From CAVYXA01 sp963846775 (GTDB lineage Bacteria > Verrucomicrobiota > Verrucomicrobiia > Chthoniobacterales > UBA10450), in NCBI GenBank assembly GCA_963846775.1, contig CAWJXB010000002.1, positions 91,635 through 155,634 on the forward strand: 64,000 bases of DNA, written 5' to 3'. Each line of letters begins with the position of its first letter. Within the stretch, counting starts at the first letter, position 1. Positions 18,289-27,330 of the stretch are shown here, in pieces. A program made the position numbers and the translations under genes. The notes under the pieces were generated by a model that was given only the letters and a program-made list of their open reading frames with translations, did not search any database and was not told where the DNA came from.

Positions 18289-19246
18289 TTAGATGGTCAG
18301 AATGGTGGATCGCGAGGTAGCGCGCGCTTCCAAGGCCTTGTGGACGTCAGCGGCATCCTTGAGCGCAAAGCGCTGATTGACGTTAATGCGCCCCTTTCCC
18401 GAAGCCACCACGTCGAACACTCGTTCGCGGAAGCTTCGAGCGCATCGTGTCGCTATACATAGTGGAAGAGGAGTGGGCGCGTTAGAAAGCAGCGACCTTT
18501 TCTGCGACAGCAGAACGGGTGCAATAGGGTCGATGGGACCGGAAGCTTGTCCGAACGTCACATCGGTCCGCGTGCTTTTTGAAATCGAGGAGCGCAGGAA
18601 ATTATCCTTGCCGACGGAATCGAAGATCACCGGCAGTTTCTCGCCGCCGGAGATACGAGCAACCTCCGCGACGAAATCCTGTTTGGAATACAGGATGGTG
18701 TGTTTGCAGCCGTTGGCGTGGGCCAATTCGGCCTTGGCTTCTGTCGAGACGGTGCCGATGACGGTCGCACCGAGAGCGGCCGCCCACTGACAGAGAATGA
18801 GCCGGTTCTCGCCGGCTGCGGCATGCATGAGGATGCTAGACACCCGTTTTGAAAGGGTACGCCTGCCGGACATCACCTGAGCACTAATACCCTGCGGCAT
18901 ACGCGGCGTGCTTGACTAACGAGATTTCAGCAGGTAATCGTACCAGACGCTAGGCTCGATGAGCCTCATCCTCGGAATAGCCGTCGCTAGGAGCGGCATA
19001 GGCCACGATCGCCGACTTCAGAGCGCACATCTGGGCGACCGCCTCCACAGTCCCGGCGCTGTCGACACCGGGATAAGGGAAGCGGCTGCGGGCAGGACCG
19101 GTCCGGCGCCAAACGTCAATGTAGTTGAGGCCTGCCGCCGCCTGGCGCAGGCGCACCTGACCCGTCCCGGGCTCACCGACATCGACAGCTGTCCAGTTCA
19201 GAACCTCGGGACCGCCCGTCTGCCGAATTTGGATCGCATGAGGCAT
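18289..19246 (-). pseudogene. NADPH:quinone oxidoreductase (zeta-crystallin-like MDR), frameshifted
   Basis: From ATG 19246: MPHAIQIRQTGGPEVLNW, GQVRLRQAAAGLNYIDVW and YPGVDSAGTVEAV, the MDR N-terminal domain. The frame breaks at ~18960-18900 and resumes with SILMHAAAGENRLILCQW, AAALGATVIGTVSTEAKAEL, LPVIFDSVGKDN and the C-terminal ALEARATSRSTILTI, i.e. the Rossmann half. QOR enzymes reduce quinones without zinc, and no zinc ligands are seen. A shared promoter-like module lies 51 nt upstream. Confidence 0.8.
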
Positions 19247-19296
19247 ACAGATTTTCGCCAACGAATTCCGCACGATCCCATGTAACTGAAAGTCAC

Positions 19297-19350
19297 ACAA
19301 ATTCATTATTATCACGATTATACTTCCGTTGGAGCACGATTCTGTTATTC
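19297..19350 (-). promoter_or_regulatory. shared promoter-like module, copy B
   Basis: Minus-strand order: CAGAATCGTGC, spacer, then AAGTATAATCGTGATAATAA. A TATAAT is present. It lies 51 nt upstream of the quinone-oxidoreductase ATG. Same module as 15457-15508 and 24049-24104. Confidence 0.58.
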
Positions 19351-19429
19351 GTCGGCTAAGCGGCTTGGGAGACGCATTGCTAGATGCTTTGCGCACCTCG
19401 CTCCTGTCCGGTAAATGGTTAATTATTCC

Positions 19430-19840
19430 CTCGCCCCTCCCCCGCCGTCGGTTGAAACGCTGCCAGCGGAGCGACCGCGAGCTCCACTCCACCCTCCGCG
19501 CGCACGCCATCGTCACCGCGCAAGGTAAGAGTGGCCATCTAAGCAATCATTTTGCGGACCTGCTCGCCCAGGCGGGGCTTCGAACCAAAACGCTGCACCG
19601 AAAAACAGCAGAAAAGGACAGCGGCGTACGGCCAGATCCAGAACCAAAGCTGAGCTTGCACAGCCTGCGTCACACCAGCGTCACTCGGTTAAGGAGGCCG
19701 GTGTTCCGACGCGGCAATTATGGTGCTGTCGGCCCGACTCTGTTGCGATGAGCCAGCATTACACGCACGTTGGTCGCGAAGCGCTCGAGAACCTGCGAAC
19801 GCACTGCCAGAAATCTATCGCGACAATCTTAAGGGTCGAG
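19430..19840 (+). pseudogene. tyrosine recombinase (integrase) C-terminal remnant
   Basis: Readable blocks are HAIVTAQGKSGHLSNHFADL, LAQAGLRTKTLHRKTA and LSLHSLRHTSVTRL (the HxLRH box II) in one frame. After shifts near 19690-19740 come AAIMVLSAR and DSVAMSQHYTHVGREALENL with the Tyr nucleophile. Only about the last 130 residues remain, in three frames, so it cannot recombine. It is the one mobility gene in the tRNA-Thr island and supports site-specific integration as its origin. Confidence 0.8.
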
Positions 19841-20319
19841 CCCGGTAAGGCTCCAAGCTTGACCCGGCTCGTCATCCGTTTGCTTTGACCTATGCGATGC
19901 AGCGGGCCTCTCCATTTTGGGTTGTGACTACCGGGGCCGGCGCCATGCAGGCGCCACAGTCCGTGCACCGAGAGGATGACGGAGAAGAGGCCGGTCACGC
20001 CGATCGCGATCAGCGTCCAGACAAAAAAGAAATGTCCGCTGGAATTGACGAGGCTGCTGGCGACTCCGACACCCTTTCCTTTCATATGGACGATGGGGAC
20101 GACGAACGAAAGGAGGCCTAGGAGGAGGGTGATGATGTACCCCGATCGGCGTTCGGCCAGCACCAAGGTTCCGTAGAGCCAGACGACAGAGATAGGCACC
20201 GCGATGAGGCTTCTGAGCTTCCCGGCTCCATCCCCCGGACGATGTCGTCCGCGAAGTGAAGCGTGAAGAAGAGGATCGAGAGCAGGGAACGCGATGGTTA
20301 ACATAACGGGTTGTTTCAT
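19759..20319 (-). CDS. small multi-pass membrane protein with a compensated frameshift
   Basis: The frame is open for 186 codons. Residues ~38-115 hold three TM helices (SLIAVPISVVWLYGTLVLAE, YIITLLLGLLSFVVPIV and WTLIAIGVTGLFSVILS). Residues ~13-33 read LDPLLHASLRGRHRPGDGAG, but the +1 frame of the same bases gives SILFFTLHFADDIVRGMEPG, a far more membrane-like stretch, so two opposite indels seem to flank it. The last ~55 codons run antisense to the integrase remnant and are probably not original. Family unknown. Confidence 0.55.
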   Translation of the reverse strand: MKQPVMLTIAFPALDPLLHASLRGRHRPGDGAGKLRSLIAVPISVVWLYGTLVLAERRSGYIITLLLGLLSFVVPIVHMKGKGVGVASSLVNSSGHFFFVWTLIAIGVTGLFSVILSVHGLWRLHGAGPGSHNPKWRGPLHRIGQSKRMTSRVKLGALPGSTLKIVAIDFWQCVRRFSSASRPTCV

Positions 20320-20523
20320 TTGTTTTTCTCCTTGTTGAGATCAGTGTGTGCTTCGCCGAGAGGCACATGGTCGGTTGACAGTATGTAATTGGAGGGCAGA
20401 AGGCATTTGTCTGATAGGCATTCTCCTTTTCTCTGTTTGACGGACGTGCTCAGAACCCGTTGACATACGACTGGGAGGAGCGGGCTAACGAGACACAAGA
20501 TCAGCTACCGCGCCCGATGCCGG

Positions 20524-20551
20524 GCGTGGCTGCAAGTTGAAGGCTGTAGCT
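20524..20551 (+). repeat. 28-bp dispersed repeat, copy 2
   Basis: Partner of 16040-16067 (one mismatch). It lies in the 20320-20600 gap, which otherwise shows no gene. Confidence 0.6.
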
Positions 20552-20600
20552 ACTCTCAGCGGGAAAACAGAGCGGGGCGCGCTTAGCTGCACAGCGTTGG

Positions 20601-20978
20601 TTAGATGGTTGATGCACGCCAGACGAAACGCGAAATCAACGAAAGGAGCAAGACGACAGCAGCGACAATCAACTGATAAAAGGGCAGGAAAATAAAAATG
20701 ATGGCGCTGGTGGAATGAACATGAATAAAGAACGCATCAAAGTAGGCGGCAGCAGCGAAGAGGGTGGCCACTAGCGAGGACACAAGGACGATGGCGGCAA
20801 GCCACTGCTGACGGGCGGCGACACCAGCCACAGCGAAAAGGGCGTAAGACACCAACGCCCAGAGTGTGAAGCCGCTGAAGAACGAACGAAAGCTCTGACC
20901 AGCGTATGCGATAAAACCGAGCGTGCTCACTGCCCCGATCGAGCTGAGCGCGTAGATCATCAGTCGAAGTCGCGGCAT
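20601..20978 (-). CDS. small integral membrane protein, unknown
   Basis: About 125 residues from ATG 20978 (MPRLRLMIYALSSIGAV), preferred over 21083 because the upstream codons belong to a permease remnant. Four hydrophobic segments: the N-terminus, FTLWALVSYALFAVAGVAA, WLAAIVLVSSLVATLFAAAA and QLIVAAVVLLLSLISRFVW, spaced as a four-TM protein. I know no function. It is one of the few unbroken frames of island unit 2. Confidence 0.6.
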   Translation of the reverse strand: MPRLRLMIYALSSIGAVSTLGFIAYAGQSFRSFFSGFTLWALVSYALFAVAGVAARQQWLAAIVLVSSLVATLFAAAAYFDAFFIHVHSTSAIIFIFLPFYQLIVAAVVLLLSLISRFVWRASTI

Positions 20979-20984
20979 CGCGTT

Positions 20985-21154
20985 ATCCGCAGCGCAGCGC
21001 GACCATCGGATTCCCGCGCCGTCAGTCTTCGCGCCGGGAGATATGTCGTGACGAATCCAACGAGTAGAAGCACGGCTGAGCACGCCGCTAGATGTAGCGT
21101 GAAGAAGAAGACGGATGCTAGCGACGCGCTAGTGAGAATGGCAGATTCTTTCAT
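20985..21154 (-). pseudogene. 3' remnant of an FtsX-like ABC permease
   Basis: A short minus frame carries AACSAVLLLVGFVTTYLPAR followed by RLTARESDGRAALR. The pattern hydrophobic helix + YLPARRxxxxxPxxALR is the extreme C-terminus of MacB/ADOP-type permeases; the full-size permease at 21507-23985 ends with LLASYIPARRAARVNPIVAL. The remainder of this second copy is absent. Confidence 0.6.
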
Positions 21155-21210
21155 TGTGATGAGGTTTTGTGCCCAACGAGACAGACATAACGTGAAATCA
21201 GGGAATGGGT

Positions 21211-21510
21211 TCATTCACTGTTTGGGTTCCAGCGCTCGATGTGCAAACGCGCGGCAACGGCGACACCAATAATCTGCAAGAGTAGTTGGCCCACGCTAAT
21301 TGACGATGATGCGTCTGATCGAAAGATGAAATGAAATCCAACAAACCGCGTGGCTTGTCCTGAGTATGGTGAATAGGTTTCTGACCAAGGCGGAAACAAC
21401 AACATTAAAAGGATGATTGCCGTGCCGATAAGTAGAACCGCTCGCTGTGCGCCGCTCATACCTCGCGCCTGAGTGTCCGCAGCATTTTTTCTCCTTCGTG
21501 AATGTTTCAA
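21211..21510 (-). CDS. small two-TM membrane protein coupled to the ABC permease
   Basis: 99 residues, ATG at 21510 overlapping the permease stop by 4 bp. It has a first TM helix (AQRAVLLIGTAIILLMLLFP), then PWSETYSPYSG, GFHFIFRSD, and a second hydrophobic segment (GQLLLQIIGVAVAARL). The FPPW...GFHFIF layout is common in small uncharacterised bacterial membrane proteins. No function assigned. Confidence 0.65.
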   Translation of the reverse strand: MKHSRRRKNAADTQARGMSGAQRAVLLIGTAIILLMLLFPPWSETYSPYSGQATRFVGFHFIFRSDASSSISVGQLLLQIIGVAVAARLHIERWNPNSE

Positions 21511-23985
21511 CTTTCGCGCAAGGCGACGATCGGGTTCACCCTGGCCGCGCGCCGCGCCGGGATGTAGCTCGCCAAAAGTACAACTACCATGAGGATCAAC
21601 GGCACAGCTATAAACACTTCCGGATCAAGCGGTCGAACTCCGTAGAGCAAACTTGAAATCAGCGGAGCCATGATTCCCGACAAGATCAGGCCGATCCCCA
21701 CTCCGATGCCGGCCAGACCCGCGCCGCGGCTCACAATCATTTTCCCAATGGTCGAGGGCATGGCTCCCAGCGCCATACGCACTCCAATCTCGTGCGACCG
21801 TTGACCCACCATGTAGGCCAACAGACCGTAAATTCCCACCGACGCCAACAGAAGCGCCACCACGGCAAACACTCCCACCAACTCCGCGGAGAAGCGGCGC
21901 GAAGCCAGAGAACCGTCAATGACCTCATTCATCGTACGGACATTGAAAACCGGCAAGTTCGGATCGACTGCCTGTATCTCACGACGTATCTGCGGCTCCA
22001 GGCTGGTGGCGGACAAAGAGGTCCGGACCGTCACGCTTAAAGACAAAGCCCTGGATCCTGGAAACTGGTAGATCGGTCGGTAGATGTGGGGAGCTCCGGA
22101 TTGGTCGAGGCCATCACTCTTGATGTCCTTGATCACGCCAACCACGGTGCACCACGGCGGGTTGGCTGCGCCCCTAGTGCTCCTAATGCTCAAACGGCGC
22201 CCAATCGGATCGCGGTCCGGCCAGTAGGTACGAGCTGTGGTTTCATCGACGATTGCCACCGGCTGTTTGCCGGTATCATCGTCTTCCGTGAAGTAACGTC
22301 CGCGTACTAACGAAGCCTGTAACACCTTGAAATACTCAGGAGTCACACTGGTGATTTCAGAAAACAGACCTTTGCCAGATTCGTCCGGACGGTCCTCAAT
22401 ATTGACGGGGCGTCGCCACGACAAGTGGGTGACTGGTAAATCAGTGGTCATGGAAGCGAGATCAACTCCGGGGATGGCACTCACGCGGCGCACAGCCTCC
22501 CGCACGAAAGAGTTGAAAATTTCGGGCTTGGCGTAGCGATCCATATCAGGATTGTTGGGTACTGGAAGGTAGAGATTGGCGGCAACAATTCTTGATGGAT
22601 TGAAACCGGGATTTTCCTGAAGCAGTCCCCAAAATGTCCGCAACAGCAGACCCGCTCCCACCATCAGCACTACCGCCAAGGCCGATTCTGATGCGATCAG
22701 CAGACCGCGCAAACGGTTGGTTTTGCCGCTCGTGCCCGAGCCTCGGGCTCCTTCCCGGATGGCCACAGCAATTTCGGCTTTCGAGGATTGCAGGGCCGGA
22801 ACCAAACCGAACCCCAGCCCGGCAAGCAGGGAAATCAGCAAGGCGAAAGCCAGCACCGTCCAGTCCACCTGCACCTCGGCCAGCCGGGGAATTCGGGCGG
22901 GTAGAAACTGTACAAAATGCAAAGCGGCAATTGCGGTCAGGACACCGACCACGCCAGACACCAGAGACAGTATCATCGACTCGGTCAGCAACTGCCGAAT
23001 CATCCGCGCACGGCTTGCTCCCATTGCCAGCCGCACGGCCATCTCCCGTTGCCTCCCGGAAGCCCGGGCCAGGAGCAGATTCGCAACGTTGACCGAGGCC
23101 AGTAGAATGATCAGCACCACCGCGCCCATCAGCACCAACAACATGGGCCGGACATTGCCGACGAGCGATTCCTGCAAGGGCTCAGCCTCAATCGACCAGC
23201 CCGACCCCGCCGGATAGTCGGTGGCATATTCCGCCCGCAGCTGGGACGAGAACGTATCTAACCGCGCTTGCGCCTGCTCCAGGCTGATTCCAGGCTTCAA
23301 AAGTCCGATCGCTCCGGGCACTACCCGCAGGCTGCGATCAGGTTTCGGGTAGGGATCGGCCCTGAATCCACATGTCACCCATATTTCGACATCCGTTGAA
23401 ACCGTTCTGCCTGGATGGCGGAATCCGGGCGGGAGAACGCCGACAATGGTGTAGGGATCGTTGTCGAGTTGCAGCTTTCGCCCCAGAACTTCTGGGATCT
23501 CTGCCGAACCCGCTGGCCCAGAGACTATCGCTGATCACGACCGCTTCAGCGAAACCCTGCGCCTCGTCACCCGGGCCGAACACCCGTCCGATGTGCGCGG
23601 AAGTGCCGAGCATGGAAAAATAGTTCGGACTCACCTCCAGCATTTCGAGATGTTGCGGACGCTCTCCGCCGGTCAAGTTTGTTGGGCCACCTTGGGTGGC
23701 AGTCACTTGCTCAAAGACGCCCGCCCTTGACCTGAGATCGTCGAATTCGGGAACGGAAAATCCAATATCTCGCGCGCCCACTCCCCGATTGCTGGCGACG
23801 ATCTTCACCAGCCGCTCGGGATGGGGAAAAGGAAGCGAACGCAACAAAACCGCGTTCACGATGCTAAAAATCGCCGTATTCGCGCCCACGCCCAAAGCCA
23901 GGGAAAGCACCGCTACGGTGGTAAAACCGGGACTCTTCCAAAGCAGCCGCAGGCCGTACCGCACGTCCTGAAATAATGTGGTCAT
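21507..23985 (-). pseudogene. ADOP-type MacB/FtsX-like ABC transporter permease, one frameshift
   Basis: ATG 23985 follows AAGGGA and starts MTTLFQDVRYGLRLLWKSPG, the classic acidobacterial-type permease (ADOP) N-terminus, then LSLALGVGANTAIFSIVNAV. The frame breaks near 23505; on the other side DNDPYTIVGVLPPGFRHPG continues, then CGFRADPYPKPDRSLRVVPG. The C-terminal ~600 residues are intact with two FtsX-like TM blocks (a helix through VLIILLASVNVANLLLARAS and the final SYIPARRAARVNPIVALRES). Intact members (~800 residues) work in antimicrobial or lipoprotein export together with a MacB-type ATPase, absent here. The type suggests transfer from Acidobacteriota. Confidence 0.82.
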
Positions 23986-24048
23986 CAAATCCCTTCCAGC
24001 AGGCTCGTATCCACGCATCAGCTATCTATTTTGATGCAGAGCGAATTC

Positions 24049-24104
24049 CACAACTTCATTATTATCACCATGATATTGACTTCTAGGCACGATTCTGCTA
24101 TTCG
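24049..24104 (-). promoter_or_regulatory. shared promoter-like module, copy C
   Basis: Minus-strand order: AATAGCAGAATCGTGCC, spacer, AATATCATGGTGATAATAAT. It lies 64 nt before the permease ATG and 36 nt before the divergent LysR start, so it could be bound by that regulator. Confidence 0.55.
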
Positions 24105-24139
24105 TTGGGAAAGGTTTCAGGGTCTTTTAGGAGGTTCCC

Positions 24140-25095
24140 TTGCTCGATGATTTACGCGCCCTTGTAGAGTTTGCCCACGCCGGGTCCATAGCCGGTGCCG
24201 CCGGTCGTCTATACCGGACGCCCTCGCTATTACCCGGCAAGCTGCAAAGGCTGGAGGCTGCGTTGGGTGCCGAGTTGCTCGACCGCTCGGTAAAGCCTCC
24301 GCGTCTGAACTCGCTCGGCTCCAGGGTGCTCGACCAAGCGCGAGATCTGTTGCAGCGCACGGAAGCGCTGAAATCTCTTGCGTCGCGCGACGCCGAACCG
24401 CACGGCCTCTTGCGCATCGGGCTCGCGCATCCCCTGGCCGAGGGGACGCTTATCGAACCTATTCAGGCGCTGACTGAGAAATACCCCAAGGTCCGACTGC
24501 GGCTGTCGAGCGAGCTCACGAGTGAATTATTTAGCCGGCTGATCGCGGTGAGCTCGACGTCGCAGCCGTGCTCTTTGCTGAAGGTAGAACTGCGCCTCCA
24601 CCACTTCTGACGAATATCATCGCGACGGACCGTGTGGGAGATCGTTCAAGGCGCGGCAGGCAATGTCGGCGGCAACTGGAAAAGCTTAGGCCGAGCACCC
24701 TGGGTGCTCAATCCGCCAGGTTGCAGGCTTCGGGCAAACCTCATCGATCAGATGGACCGTGCCGGCTAACGCCCATGATTGCGGCCGAAATCCACAACAT
24801 GCATCTGCAGCTGGCGTTCGTTCAGTCCGGATATGGAGTCGGCTTGCTGCCAGCGCGCTTTATTGCCAGGAACAATCTCTCGACACGGTTGAAGTGTTGC
24901 GTCCCCCATCATTTCGACTTGCACATGTCCGTCGCGATGGTGCGGGTTGGACAACTCGGCGCCTTGGAGAGGGCCGTCGAACTGTTGGAACACGGCATTC
25001 GTCATGTGTTTGAGGCAGCCGAGACAAGGAAGCCTGTAACGAGGAGCCGAAGGAGTGTACCCGCGAATCGGCGGAAGGCGCGACGGCGCAAGTAG
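24140..25095 (+). pseudogene. LysR-type transcriptional regulator, frameshifted
   Basis: A TTG start at 24140 follows a strong AGGAGG (24129-24134). The HTH part is MLDDLRALVEFAHAGSIAGA, AGRLYRTPSLLPGKLQRLEA and LGAELLDRSVKP. It continues with GLLRIGLAHPLAEGTLIEPI and RLRLSSELTSELF. The frame is lost from about 24560, and the effector-domain end returns as LAFVQSGYGVGLLPARFIA from ~24780 to 25095. It is divergent from the ADOP permease, the usual position of a LysR regulator of its neighbour. Confidence 0.75.
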
Positions 25096-25615
25096 TGCCC
25101 ACGCATGTCGCGCGTCGATCAACTGGCAGGCGGGCCACGAGATGAACTCGTTGCTCACCTGGTCCGCGATCCAACCCACCGCGCCTACTGCGATTCCTCC
25201 GACGATGGCATCGTCGACTCCGGGACGGGGGATGGCGTGCTAATCGGGGTTGAATCAATTGGTCGGTAGGAGGCTGAGAATCTGCCTCACCGCGTAATCG
25301 ACCTTCGTGTCGAATGCGCGCTGTCCCAGCTCGGCCGTAGAGCGGCGGGCGTCACCCAGGATTCCGTTTTGTGGACTGTGCGGACCGAACTGCGCCTTGC
25401 CATCCCCGGCGGTGTGACCGACGACGGGATCTCCCACGGCAGAGGCGAAACCTTCGGCAAATCAACTTGCCTGGGAGAAAGTCGCGGCGAGAGTAGTGAC
25501 CCTGTGGAAGCTGGCCTTTTCAGCTCGTTTGTCGCGATCAGCCAGTTGTACTCAAAAGGGGTACAATTAGGGGGTACAATGGGCGTTTTAAACGGTCTCG
25601 AAGGTGCTGGTTTCC
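25096..25615. other. distal part of island unit 2, no recognised gene
   Basis: Minus-strand fragments such as VGWIADQVSNEFISWPACQ (~25140-25190) and GDARRSTAELGQRAFDTKVD (~25290-25350) look protein-like but match nothing I know. Two TACAAT motifs at 25562-25580 could be -10 boxes for the tRNA supplied by the element. Confidence 0.4.
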
Positions 25616-25624
25616 CTCGTAAAT

Positions 25625-25697
25625 GCCGGCATAGCTCAGTTGGTAGAGCAGCTGATTTGTAATCAGCAGGTCGTCGGTTCGAATCCGTCTGCCGGCT
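25625..25697 (+). tRNA. tRNA-Thr(TGT), complete; integration site
   Basis: Acceptor GCCGGCA pairs with TGCCGGC, D-arm GCTC/GAGC, anticodon stem GCTGA/TCAGC around TTTGTAA (anticodon TGT), T-arm with loop TTCGAAT, discriminator T, no encoded CCA. One T-T mismatch sits in the T-stem (GTCGG/CCGTC). The 49 bp 25616-25664 repeat 13615-13663 exactly, so the 5' half and its promoter region probably came with the integrated element. Confidence 0.9.
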
Positions 25698-25898
25698 CGC
25701 CAGAAATTTACGCCGCTCCCCCTAACGGCCGTCCGCCACCGGATTACGACTACTGGCCCGGAGAGCACGGGCCGCCACAGGACCGATTCGCCGCCGCGAA
25801 CCTTTTGCGTTTGGCAGCTCGCCATTCCGTCCTCCTGATAGGATCGCTCGTCACTGCATTTGATTGCCTGGGCAACGTTTTCTAGTTATCACAAGCTC

Positions 25899-27131
25899 AT
25901 GAGACTAGGGCAAGGGTTGCTTTTGGCGGTGGTGCTGCAACACGCGTCGATCGCAGCCGAAGACAACTCCAGAGATATGTCGGGCGAATCGCCGCGCTCG
26001 AAGGCTTCGGTTGAGAATTGGGACAAAGGCGGTGCGCTTTCGCATTGGGTCTACACGCATGTGCCGGATTTGTTTCGGACCGCAGTCATCAAGCGCGGTG
26101 GACCGATTGTCGATCTTCCGGTGGAGCTGAAACCTGAAATCGGTGCGTTGAAACTGAATAAACCGGGAGAACCGGAACAAACGCTCGATCAGTTCGTCAA
26201 CAACGGCGCCGTGGACGCCTGCATCGTTCTGCACGATGGCAAGATCGTTTATGAAAAGTATCCGACGATCCGGCCTAACGATGTTCACATTGTCATGTCG
26301 GTCACCAAAGCATTTGTGCTGACTGCGCTGGCGATTCTCGAGGACCAGGGCAAGATCGACATTGAAAGACCGGTCGAGAATTATTTGCCCGAGCTAAAGG
26401 GCAGCGATTGGGCCGGAACGAAAGTGCGTTATCTCGTCGATATGCGCTCCGGAATGGAAGGCGTCGAGGACAGTAACGATGCCTATCGCAGTCCGAAGCA
26501 TAAGGAGTATCAGCTCGAAGCCACGCTCGGGTGGCAACCACGCACGGCGCCAGAGTTGCCGGAAGCGGCGCGGCATGGCGATCTTTTCGGAATGTTGAGA
26601 GAAATCAAACGACAACTTCCCGCCGGCGAAGAATGGGCTTACACCAGCAGCAACACCGTCGTGCTTGGCGAAATCGTATCACGCGTATCCGGCAAAACTC
26701 TCGCCGATACCATCAGCGACTTGATCTGGAGTAAGATCGGCACGGAACGTGACGCGTTGATTACAACTAACGAGCACGGCAACCCGATGTCCGGCGCCGG
26801 CATGGCCGCGACTTTACGTGATGTTGCAAGATTCGGATTGGCGTACACGAAGAATCCGCCGCCGAATCAGGGCCGGATCATTTCCGATGCGCTCATCAAA
26901 CGCATCTTCGACGGACAGAACGCCAAACCGGACGACCACGGCATGTTGCCGCAGAAATATCAATGGGACATGGTGAGCGCCAGCGGCGAGCTGGCCAAAG
27001 GCGGCTGGGCCGGCCAGTTGCTTTACATCAACCGCGACAAAAATGTCGTCGTAGCCTACTTCGGGACGAATCTCGTTCCCGATCCCAAACTCGAACCTCT
27101 ACCCTGCCGATTGATTGCGAAAGCACTATGA
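25899..27131 (+). CDS. secreted serine hydrolase, beta-lactamase/PBP (class C-like) family
   Basis: About 410 residues. ATG 25899 begins a signal peptide (RLGQGLLLAVVLQHASIAA), preferred to 25860. The catalytic SxxK is in IVMSVTKAFVLTAL, the second motif is WAYTSSNTVVLGE (Tyr-x-Ser), and KGGWAGQLLYINRDKN holds the third (Gly-Gly instead of the usual Lys/His-Thr-Gly). Such enzymes act on esters, D-amino-acid peptides or similar substrates in the periplasm; true beta-lactamase activity is not implied. It is the first intact gene after the tRNA-Thr island. Confidence 0.82.
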   Translation: MRLGQGLLLAVVLQHASIAAEDNSRDMSGESPRSKASVENWDKGGALSHWVYTHVPDLFRTAVIKRGGPIVDLPVELKPEIGALKLNKPGEPEQTLDQFVNNGAVDACIVLHDGKIVYEKYPTIRPNDVHIVMSVTKAFVLTALAILEDQGKIDIERPVENYLPELKGSDWAGTKVRYLVDMRSGMEGVEDSNDAYRSPKHKEYQLEATLGWQPRTAPELPEAARHGDLFGMLREIKRQLPAGEEWAYTSSNTVVLGEIVSRVSGKTLADTISDLIWSKIGTERDALITTNEHGNPMSGAGMAATLRDVARFGLAYTKNPPPNQGRIISDALIKRIFDGQNAKPDDHGMLPQKYQWDMVSASGELAKGGWAGQLLYINRDKNVVVAYFGTNLVPDPKLEPLPCRLIAKAL

Positions 27132-27330
27132 CCGCTGATTTCGGCTTCGAACCTCAGCCATAAGCGCGGCGGACCATTGCGGAGTGACAATCTACATCGG
27201 TTAAACGCTTTCGTCCGGCTAGCGCCAGGGAGGATAACCGCTCCTGTGCCGGATCATTGCGAAAACATTTTTCTGACCAGGAAAGCGGGAAATCAGCACA
27301 ATCGAATCTGTGGGTGAGGATCATCTTTTT

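Noticed and set aside
13732..25095. sequencing error as sole cause of the broken frames
   Set aside because: Considered seriously, but breaks cluster inside the tRNA-bounded island and at 59-64 kb, include real deletions (PhzF, sensor, integrase), and are nearly absent elsewhere.
25604..25885. 94-codon plus-strand frame running through the tRNA-Thr
   Set aside because: It overlaps the complete tRNA, has no domain signature and its codons change character at the tRNA ends.
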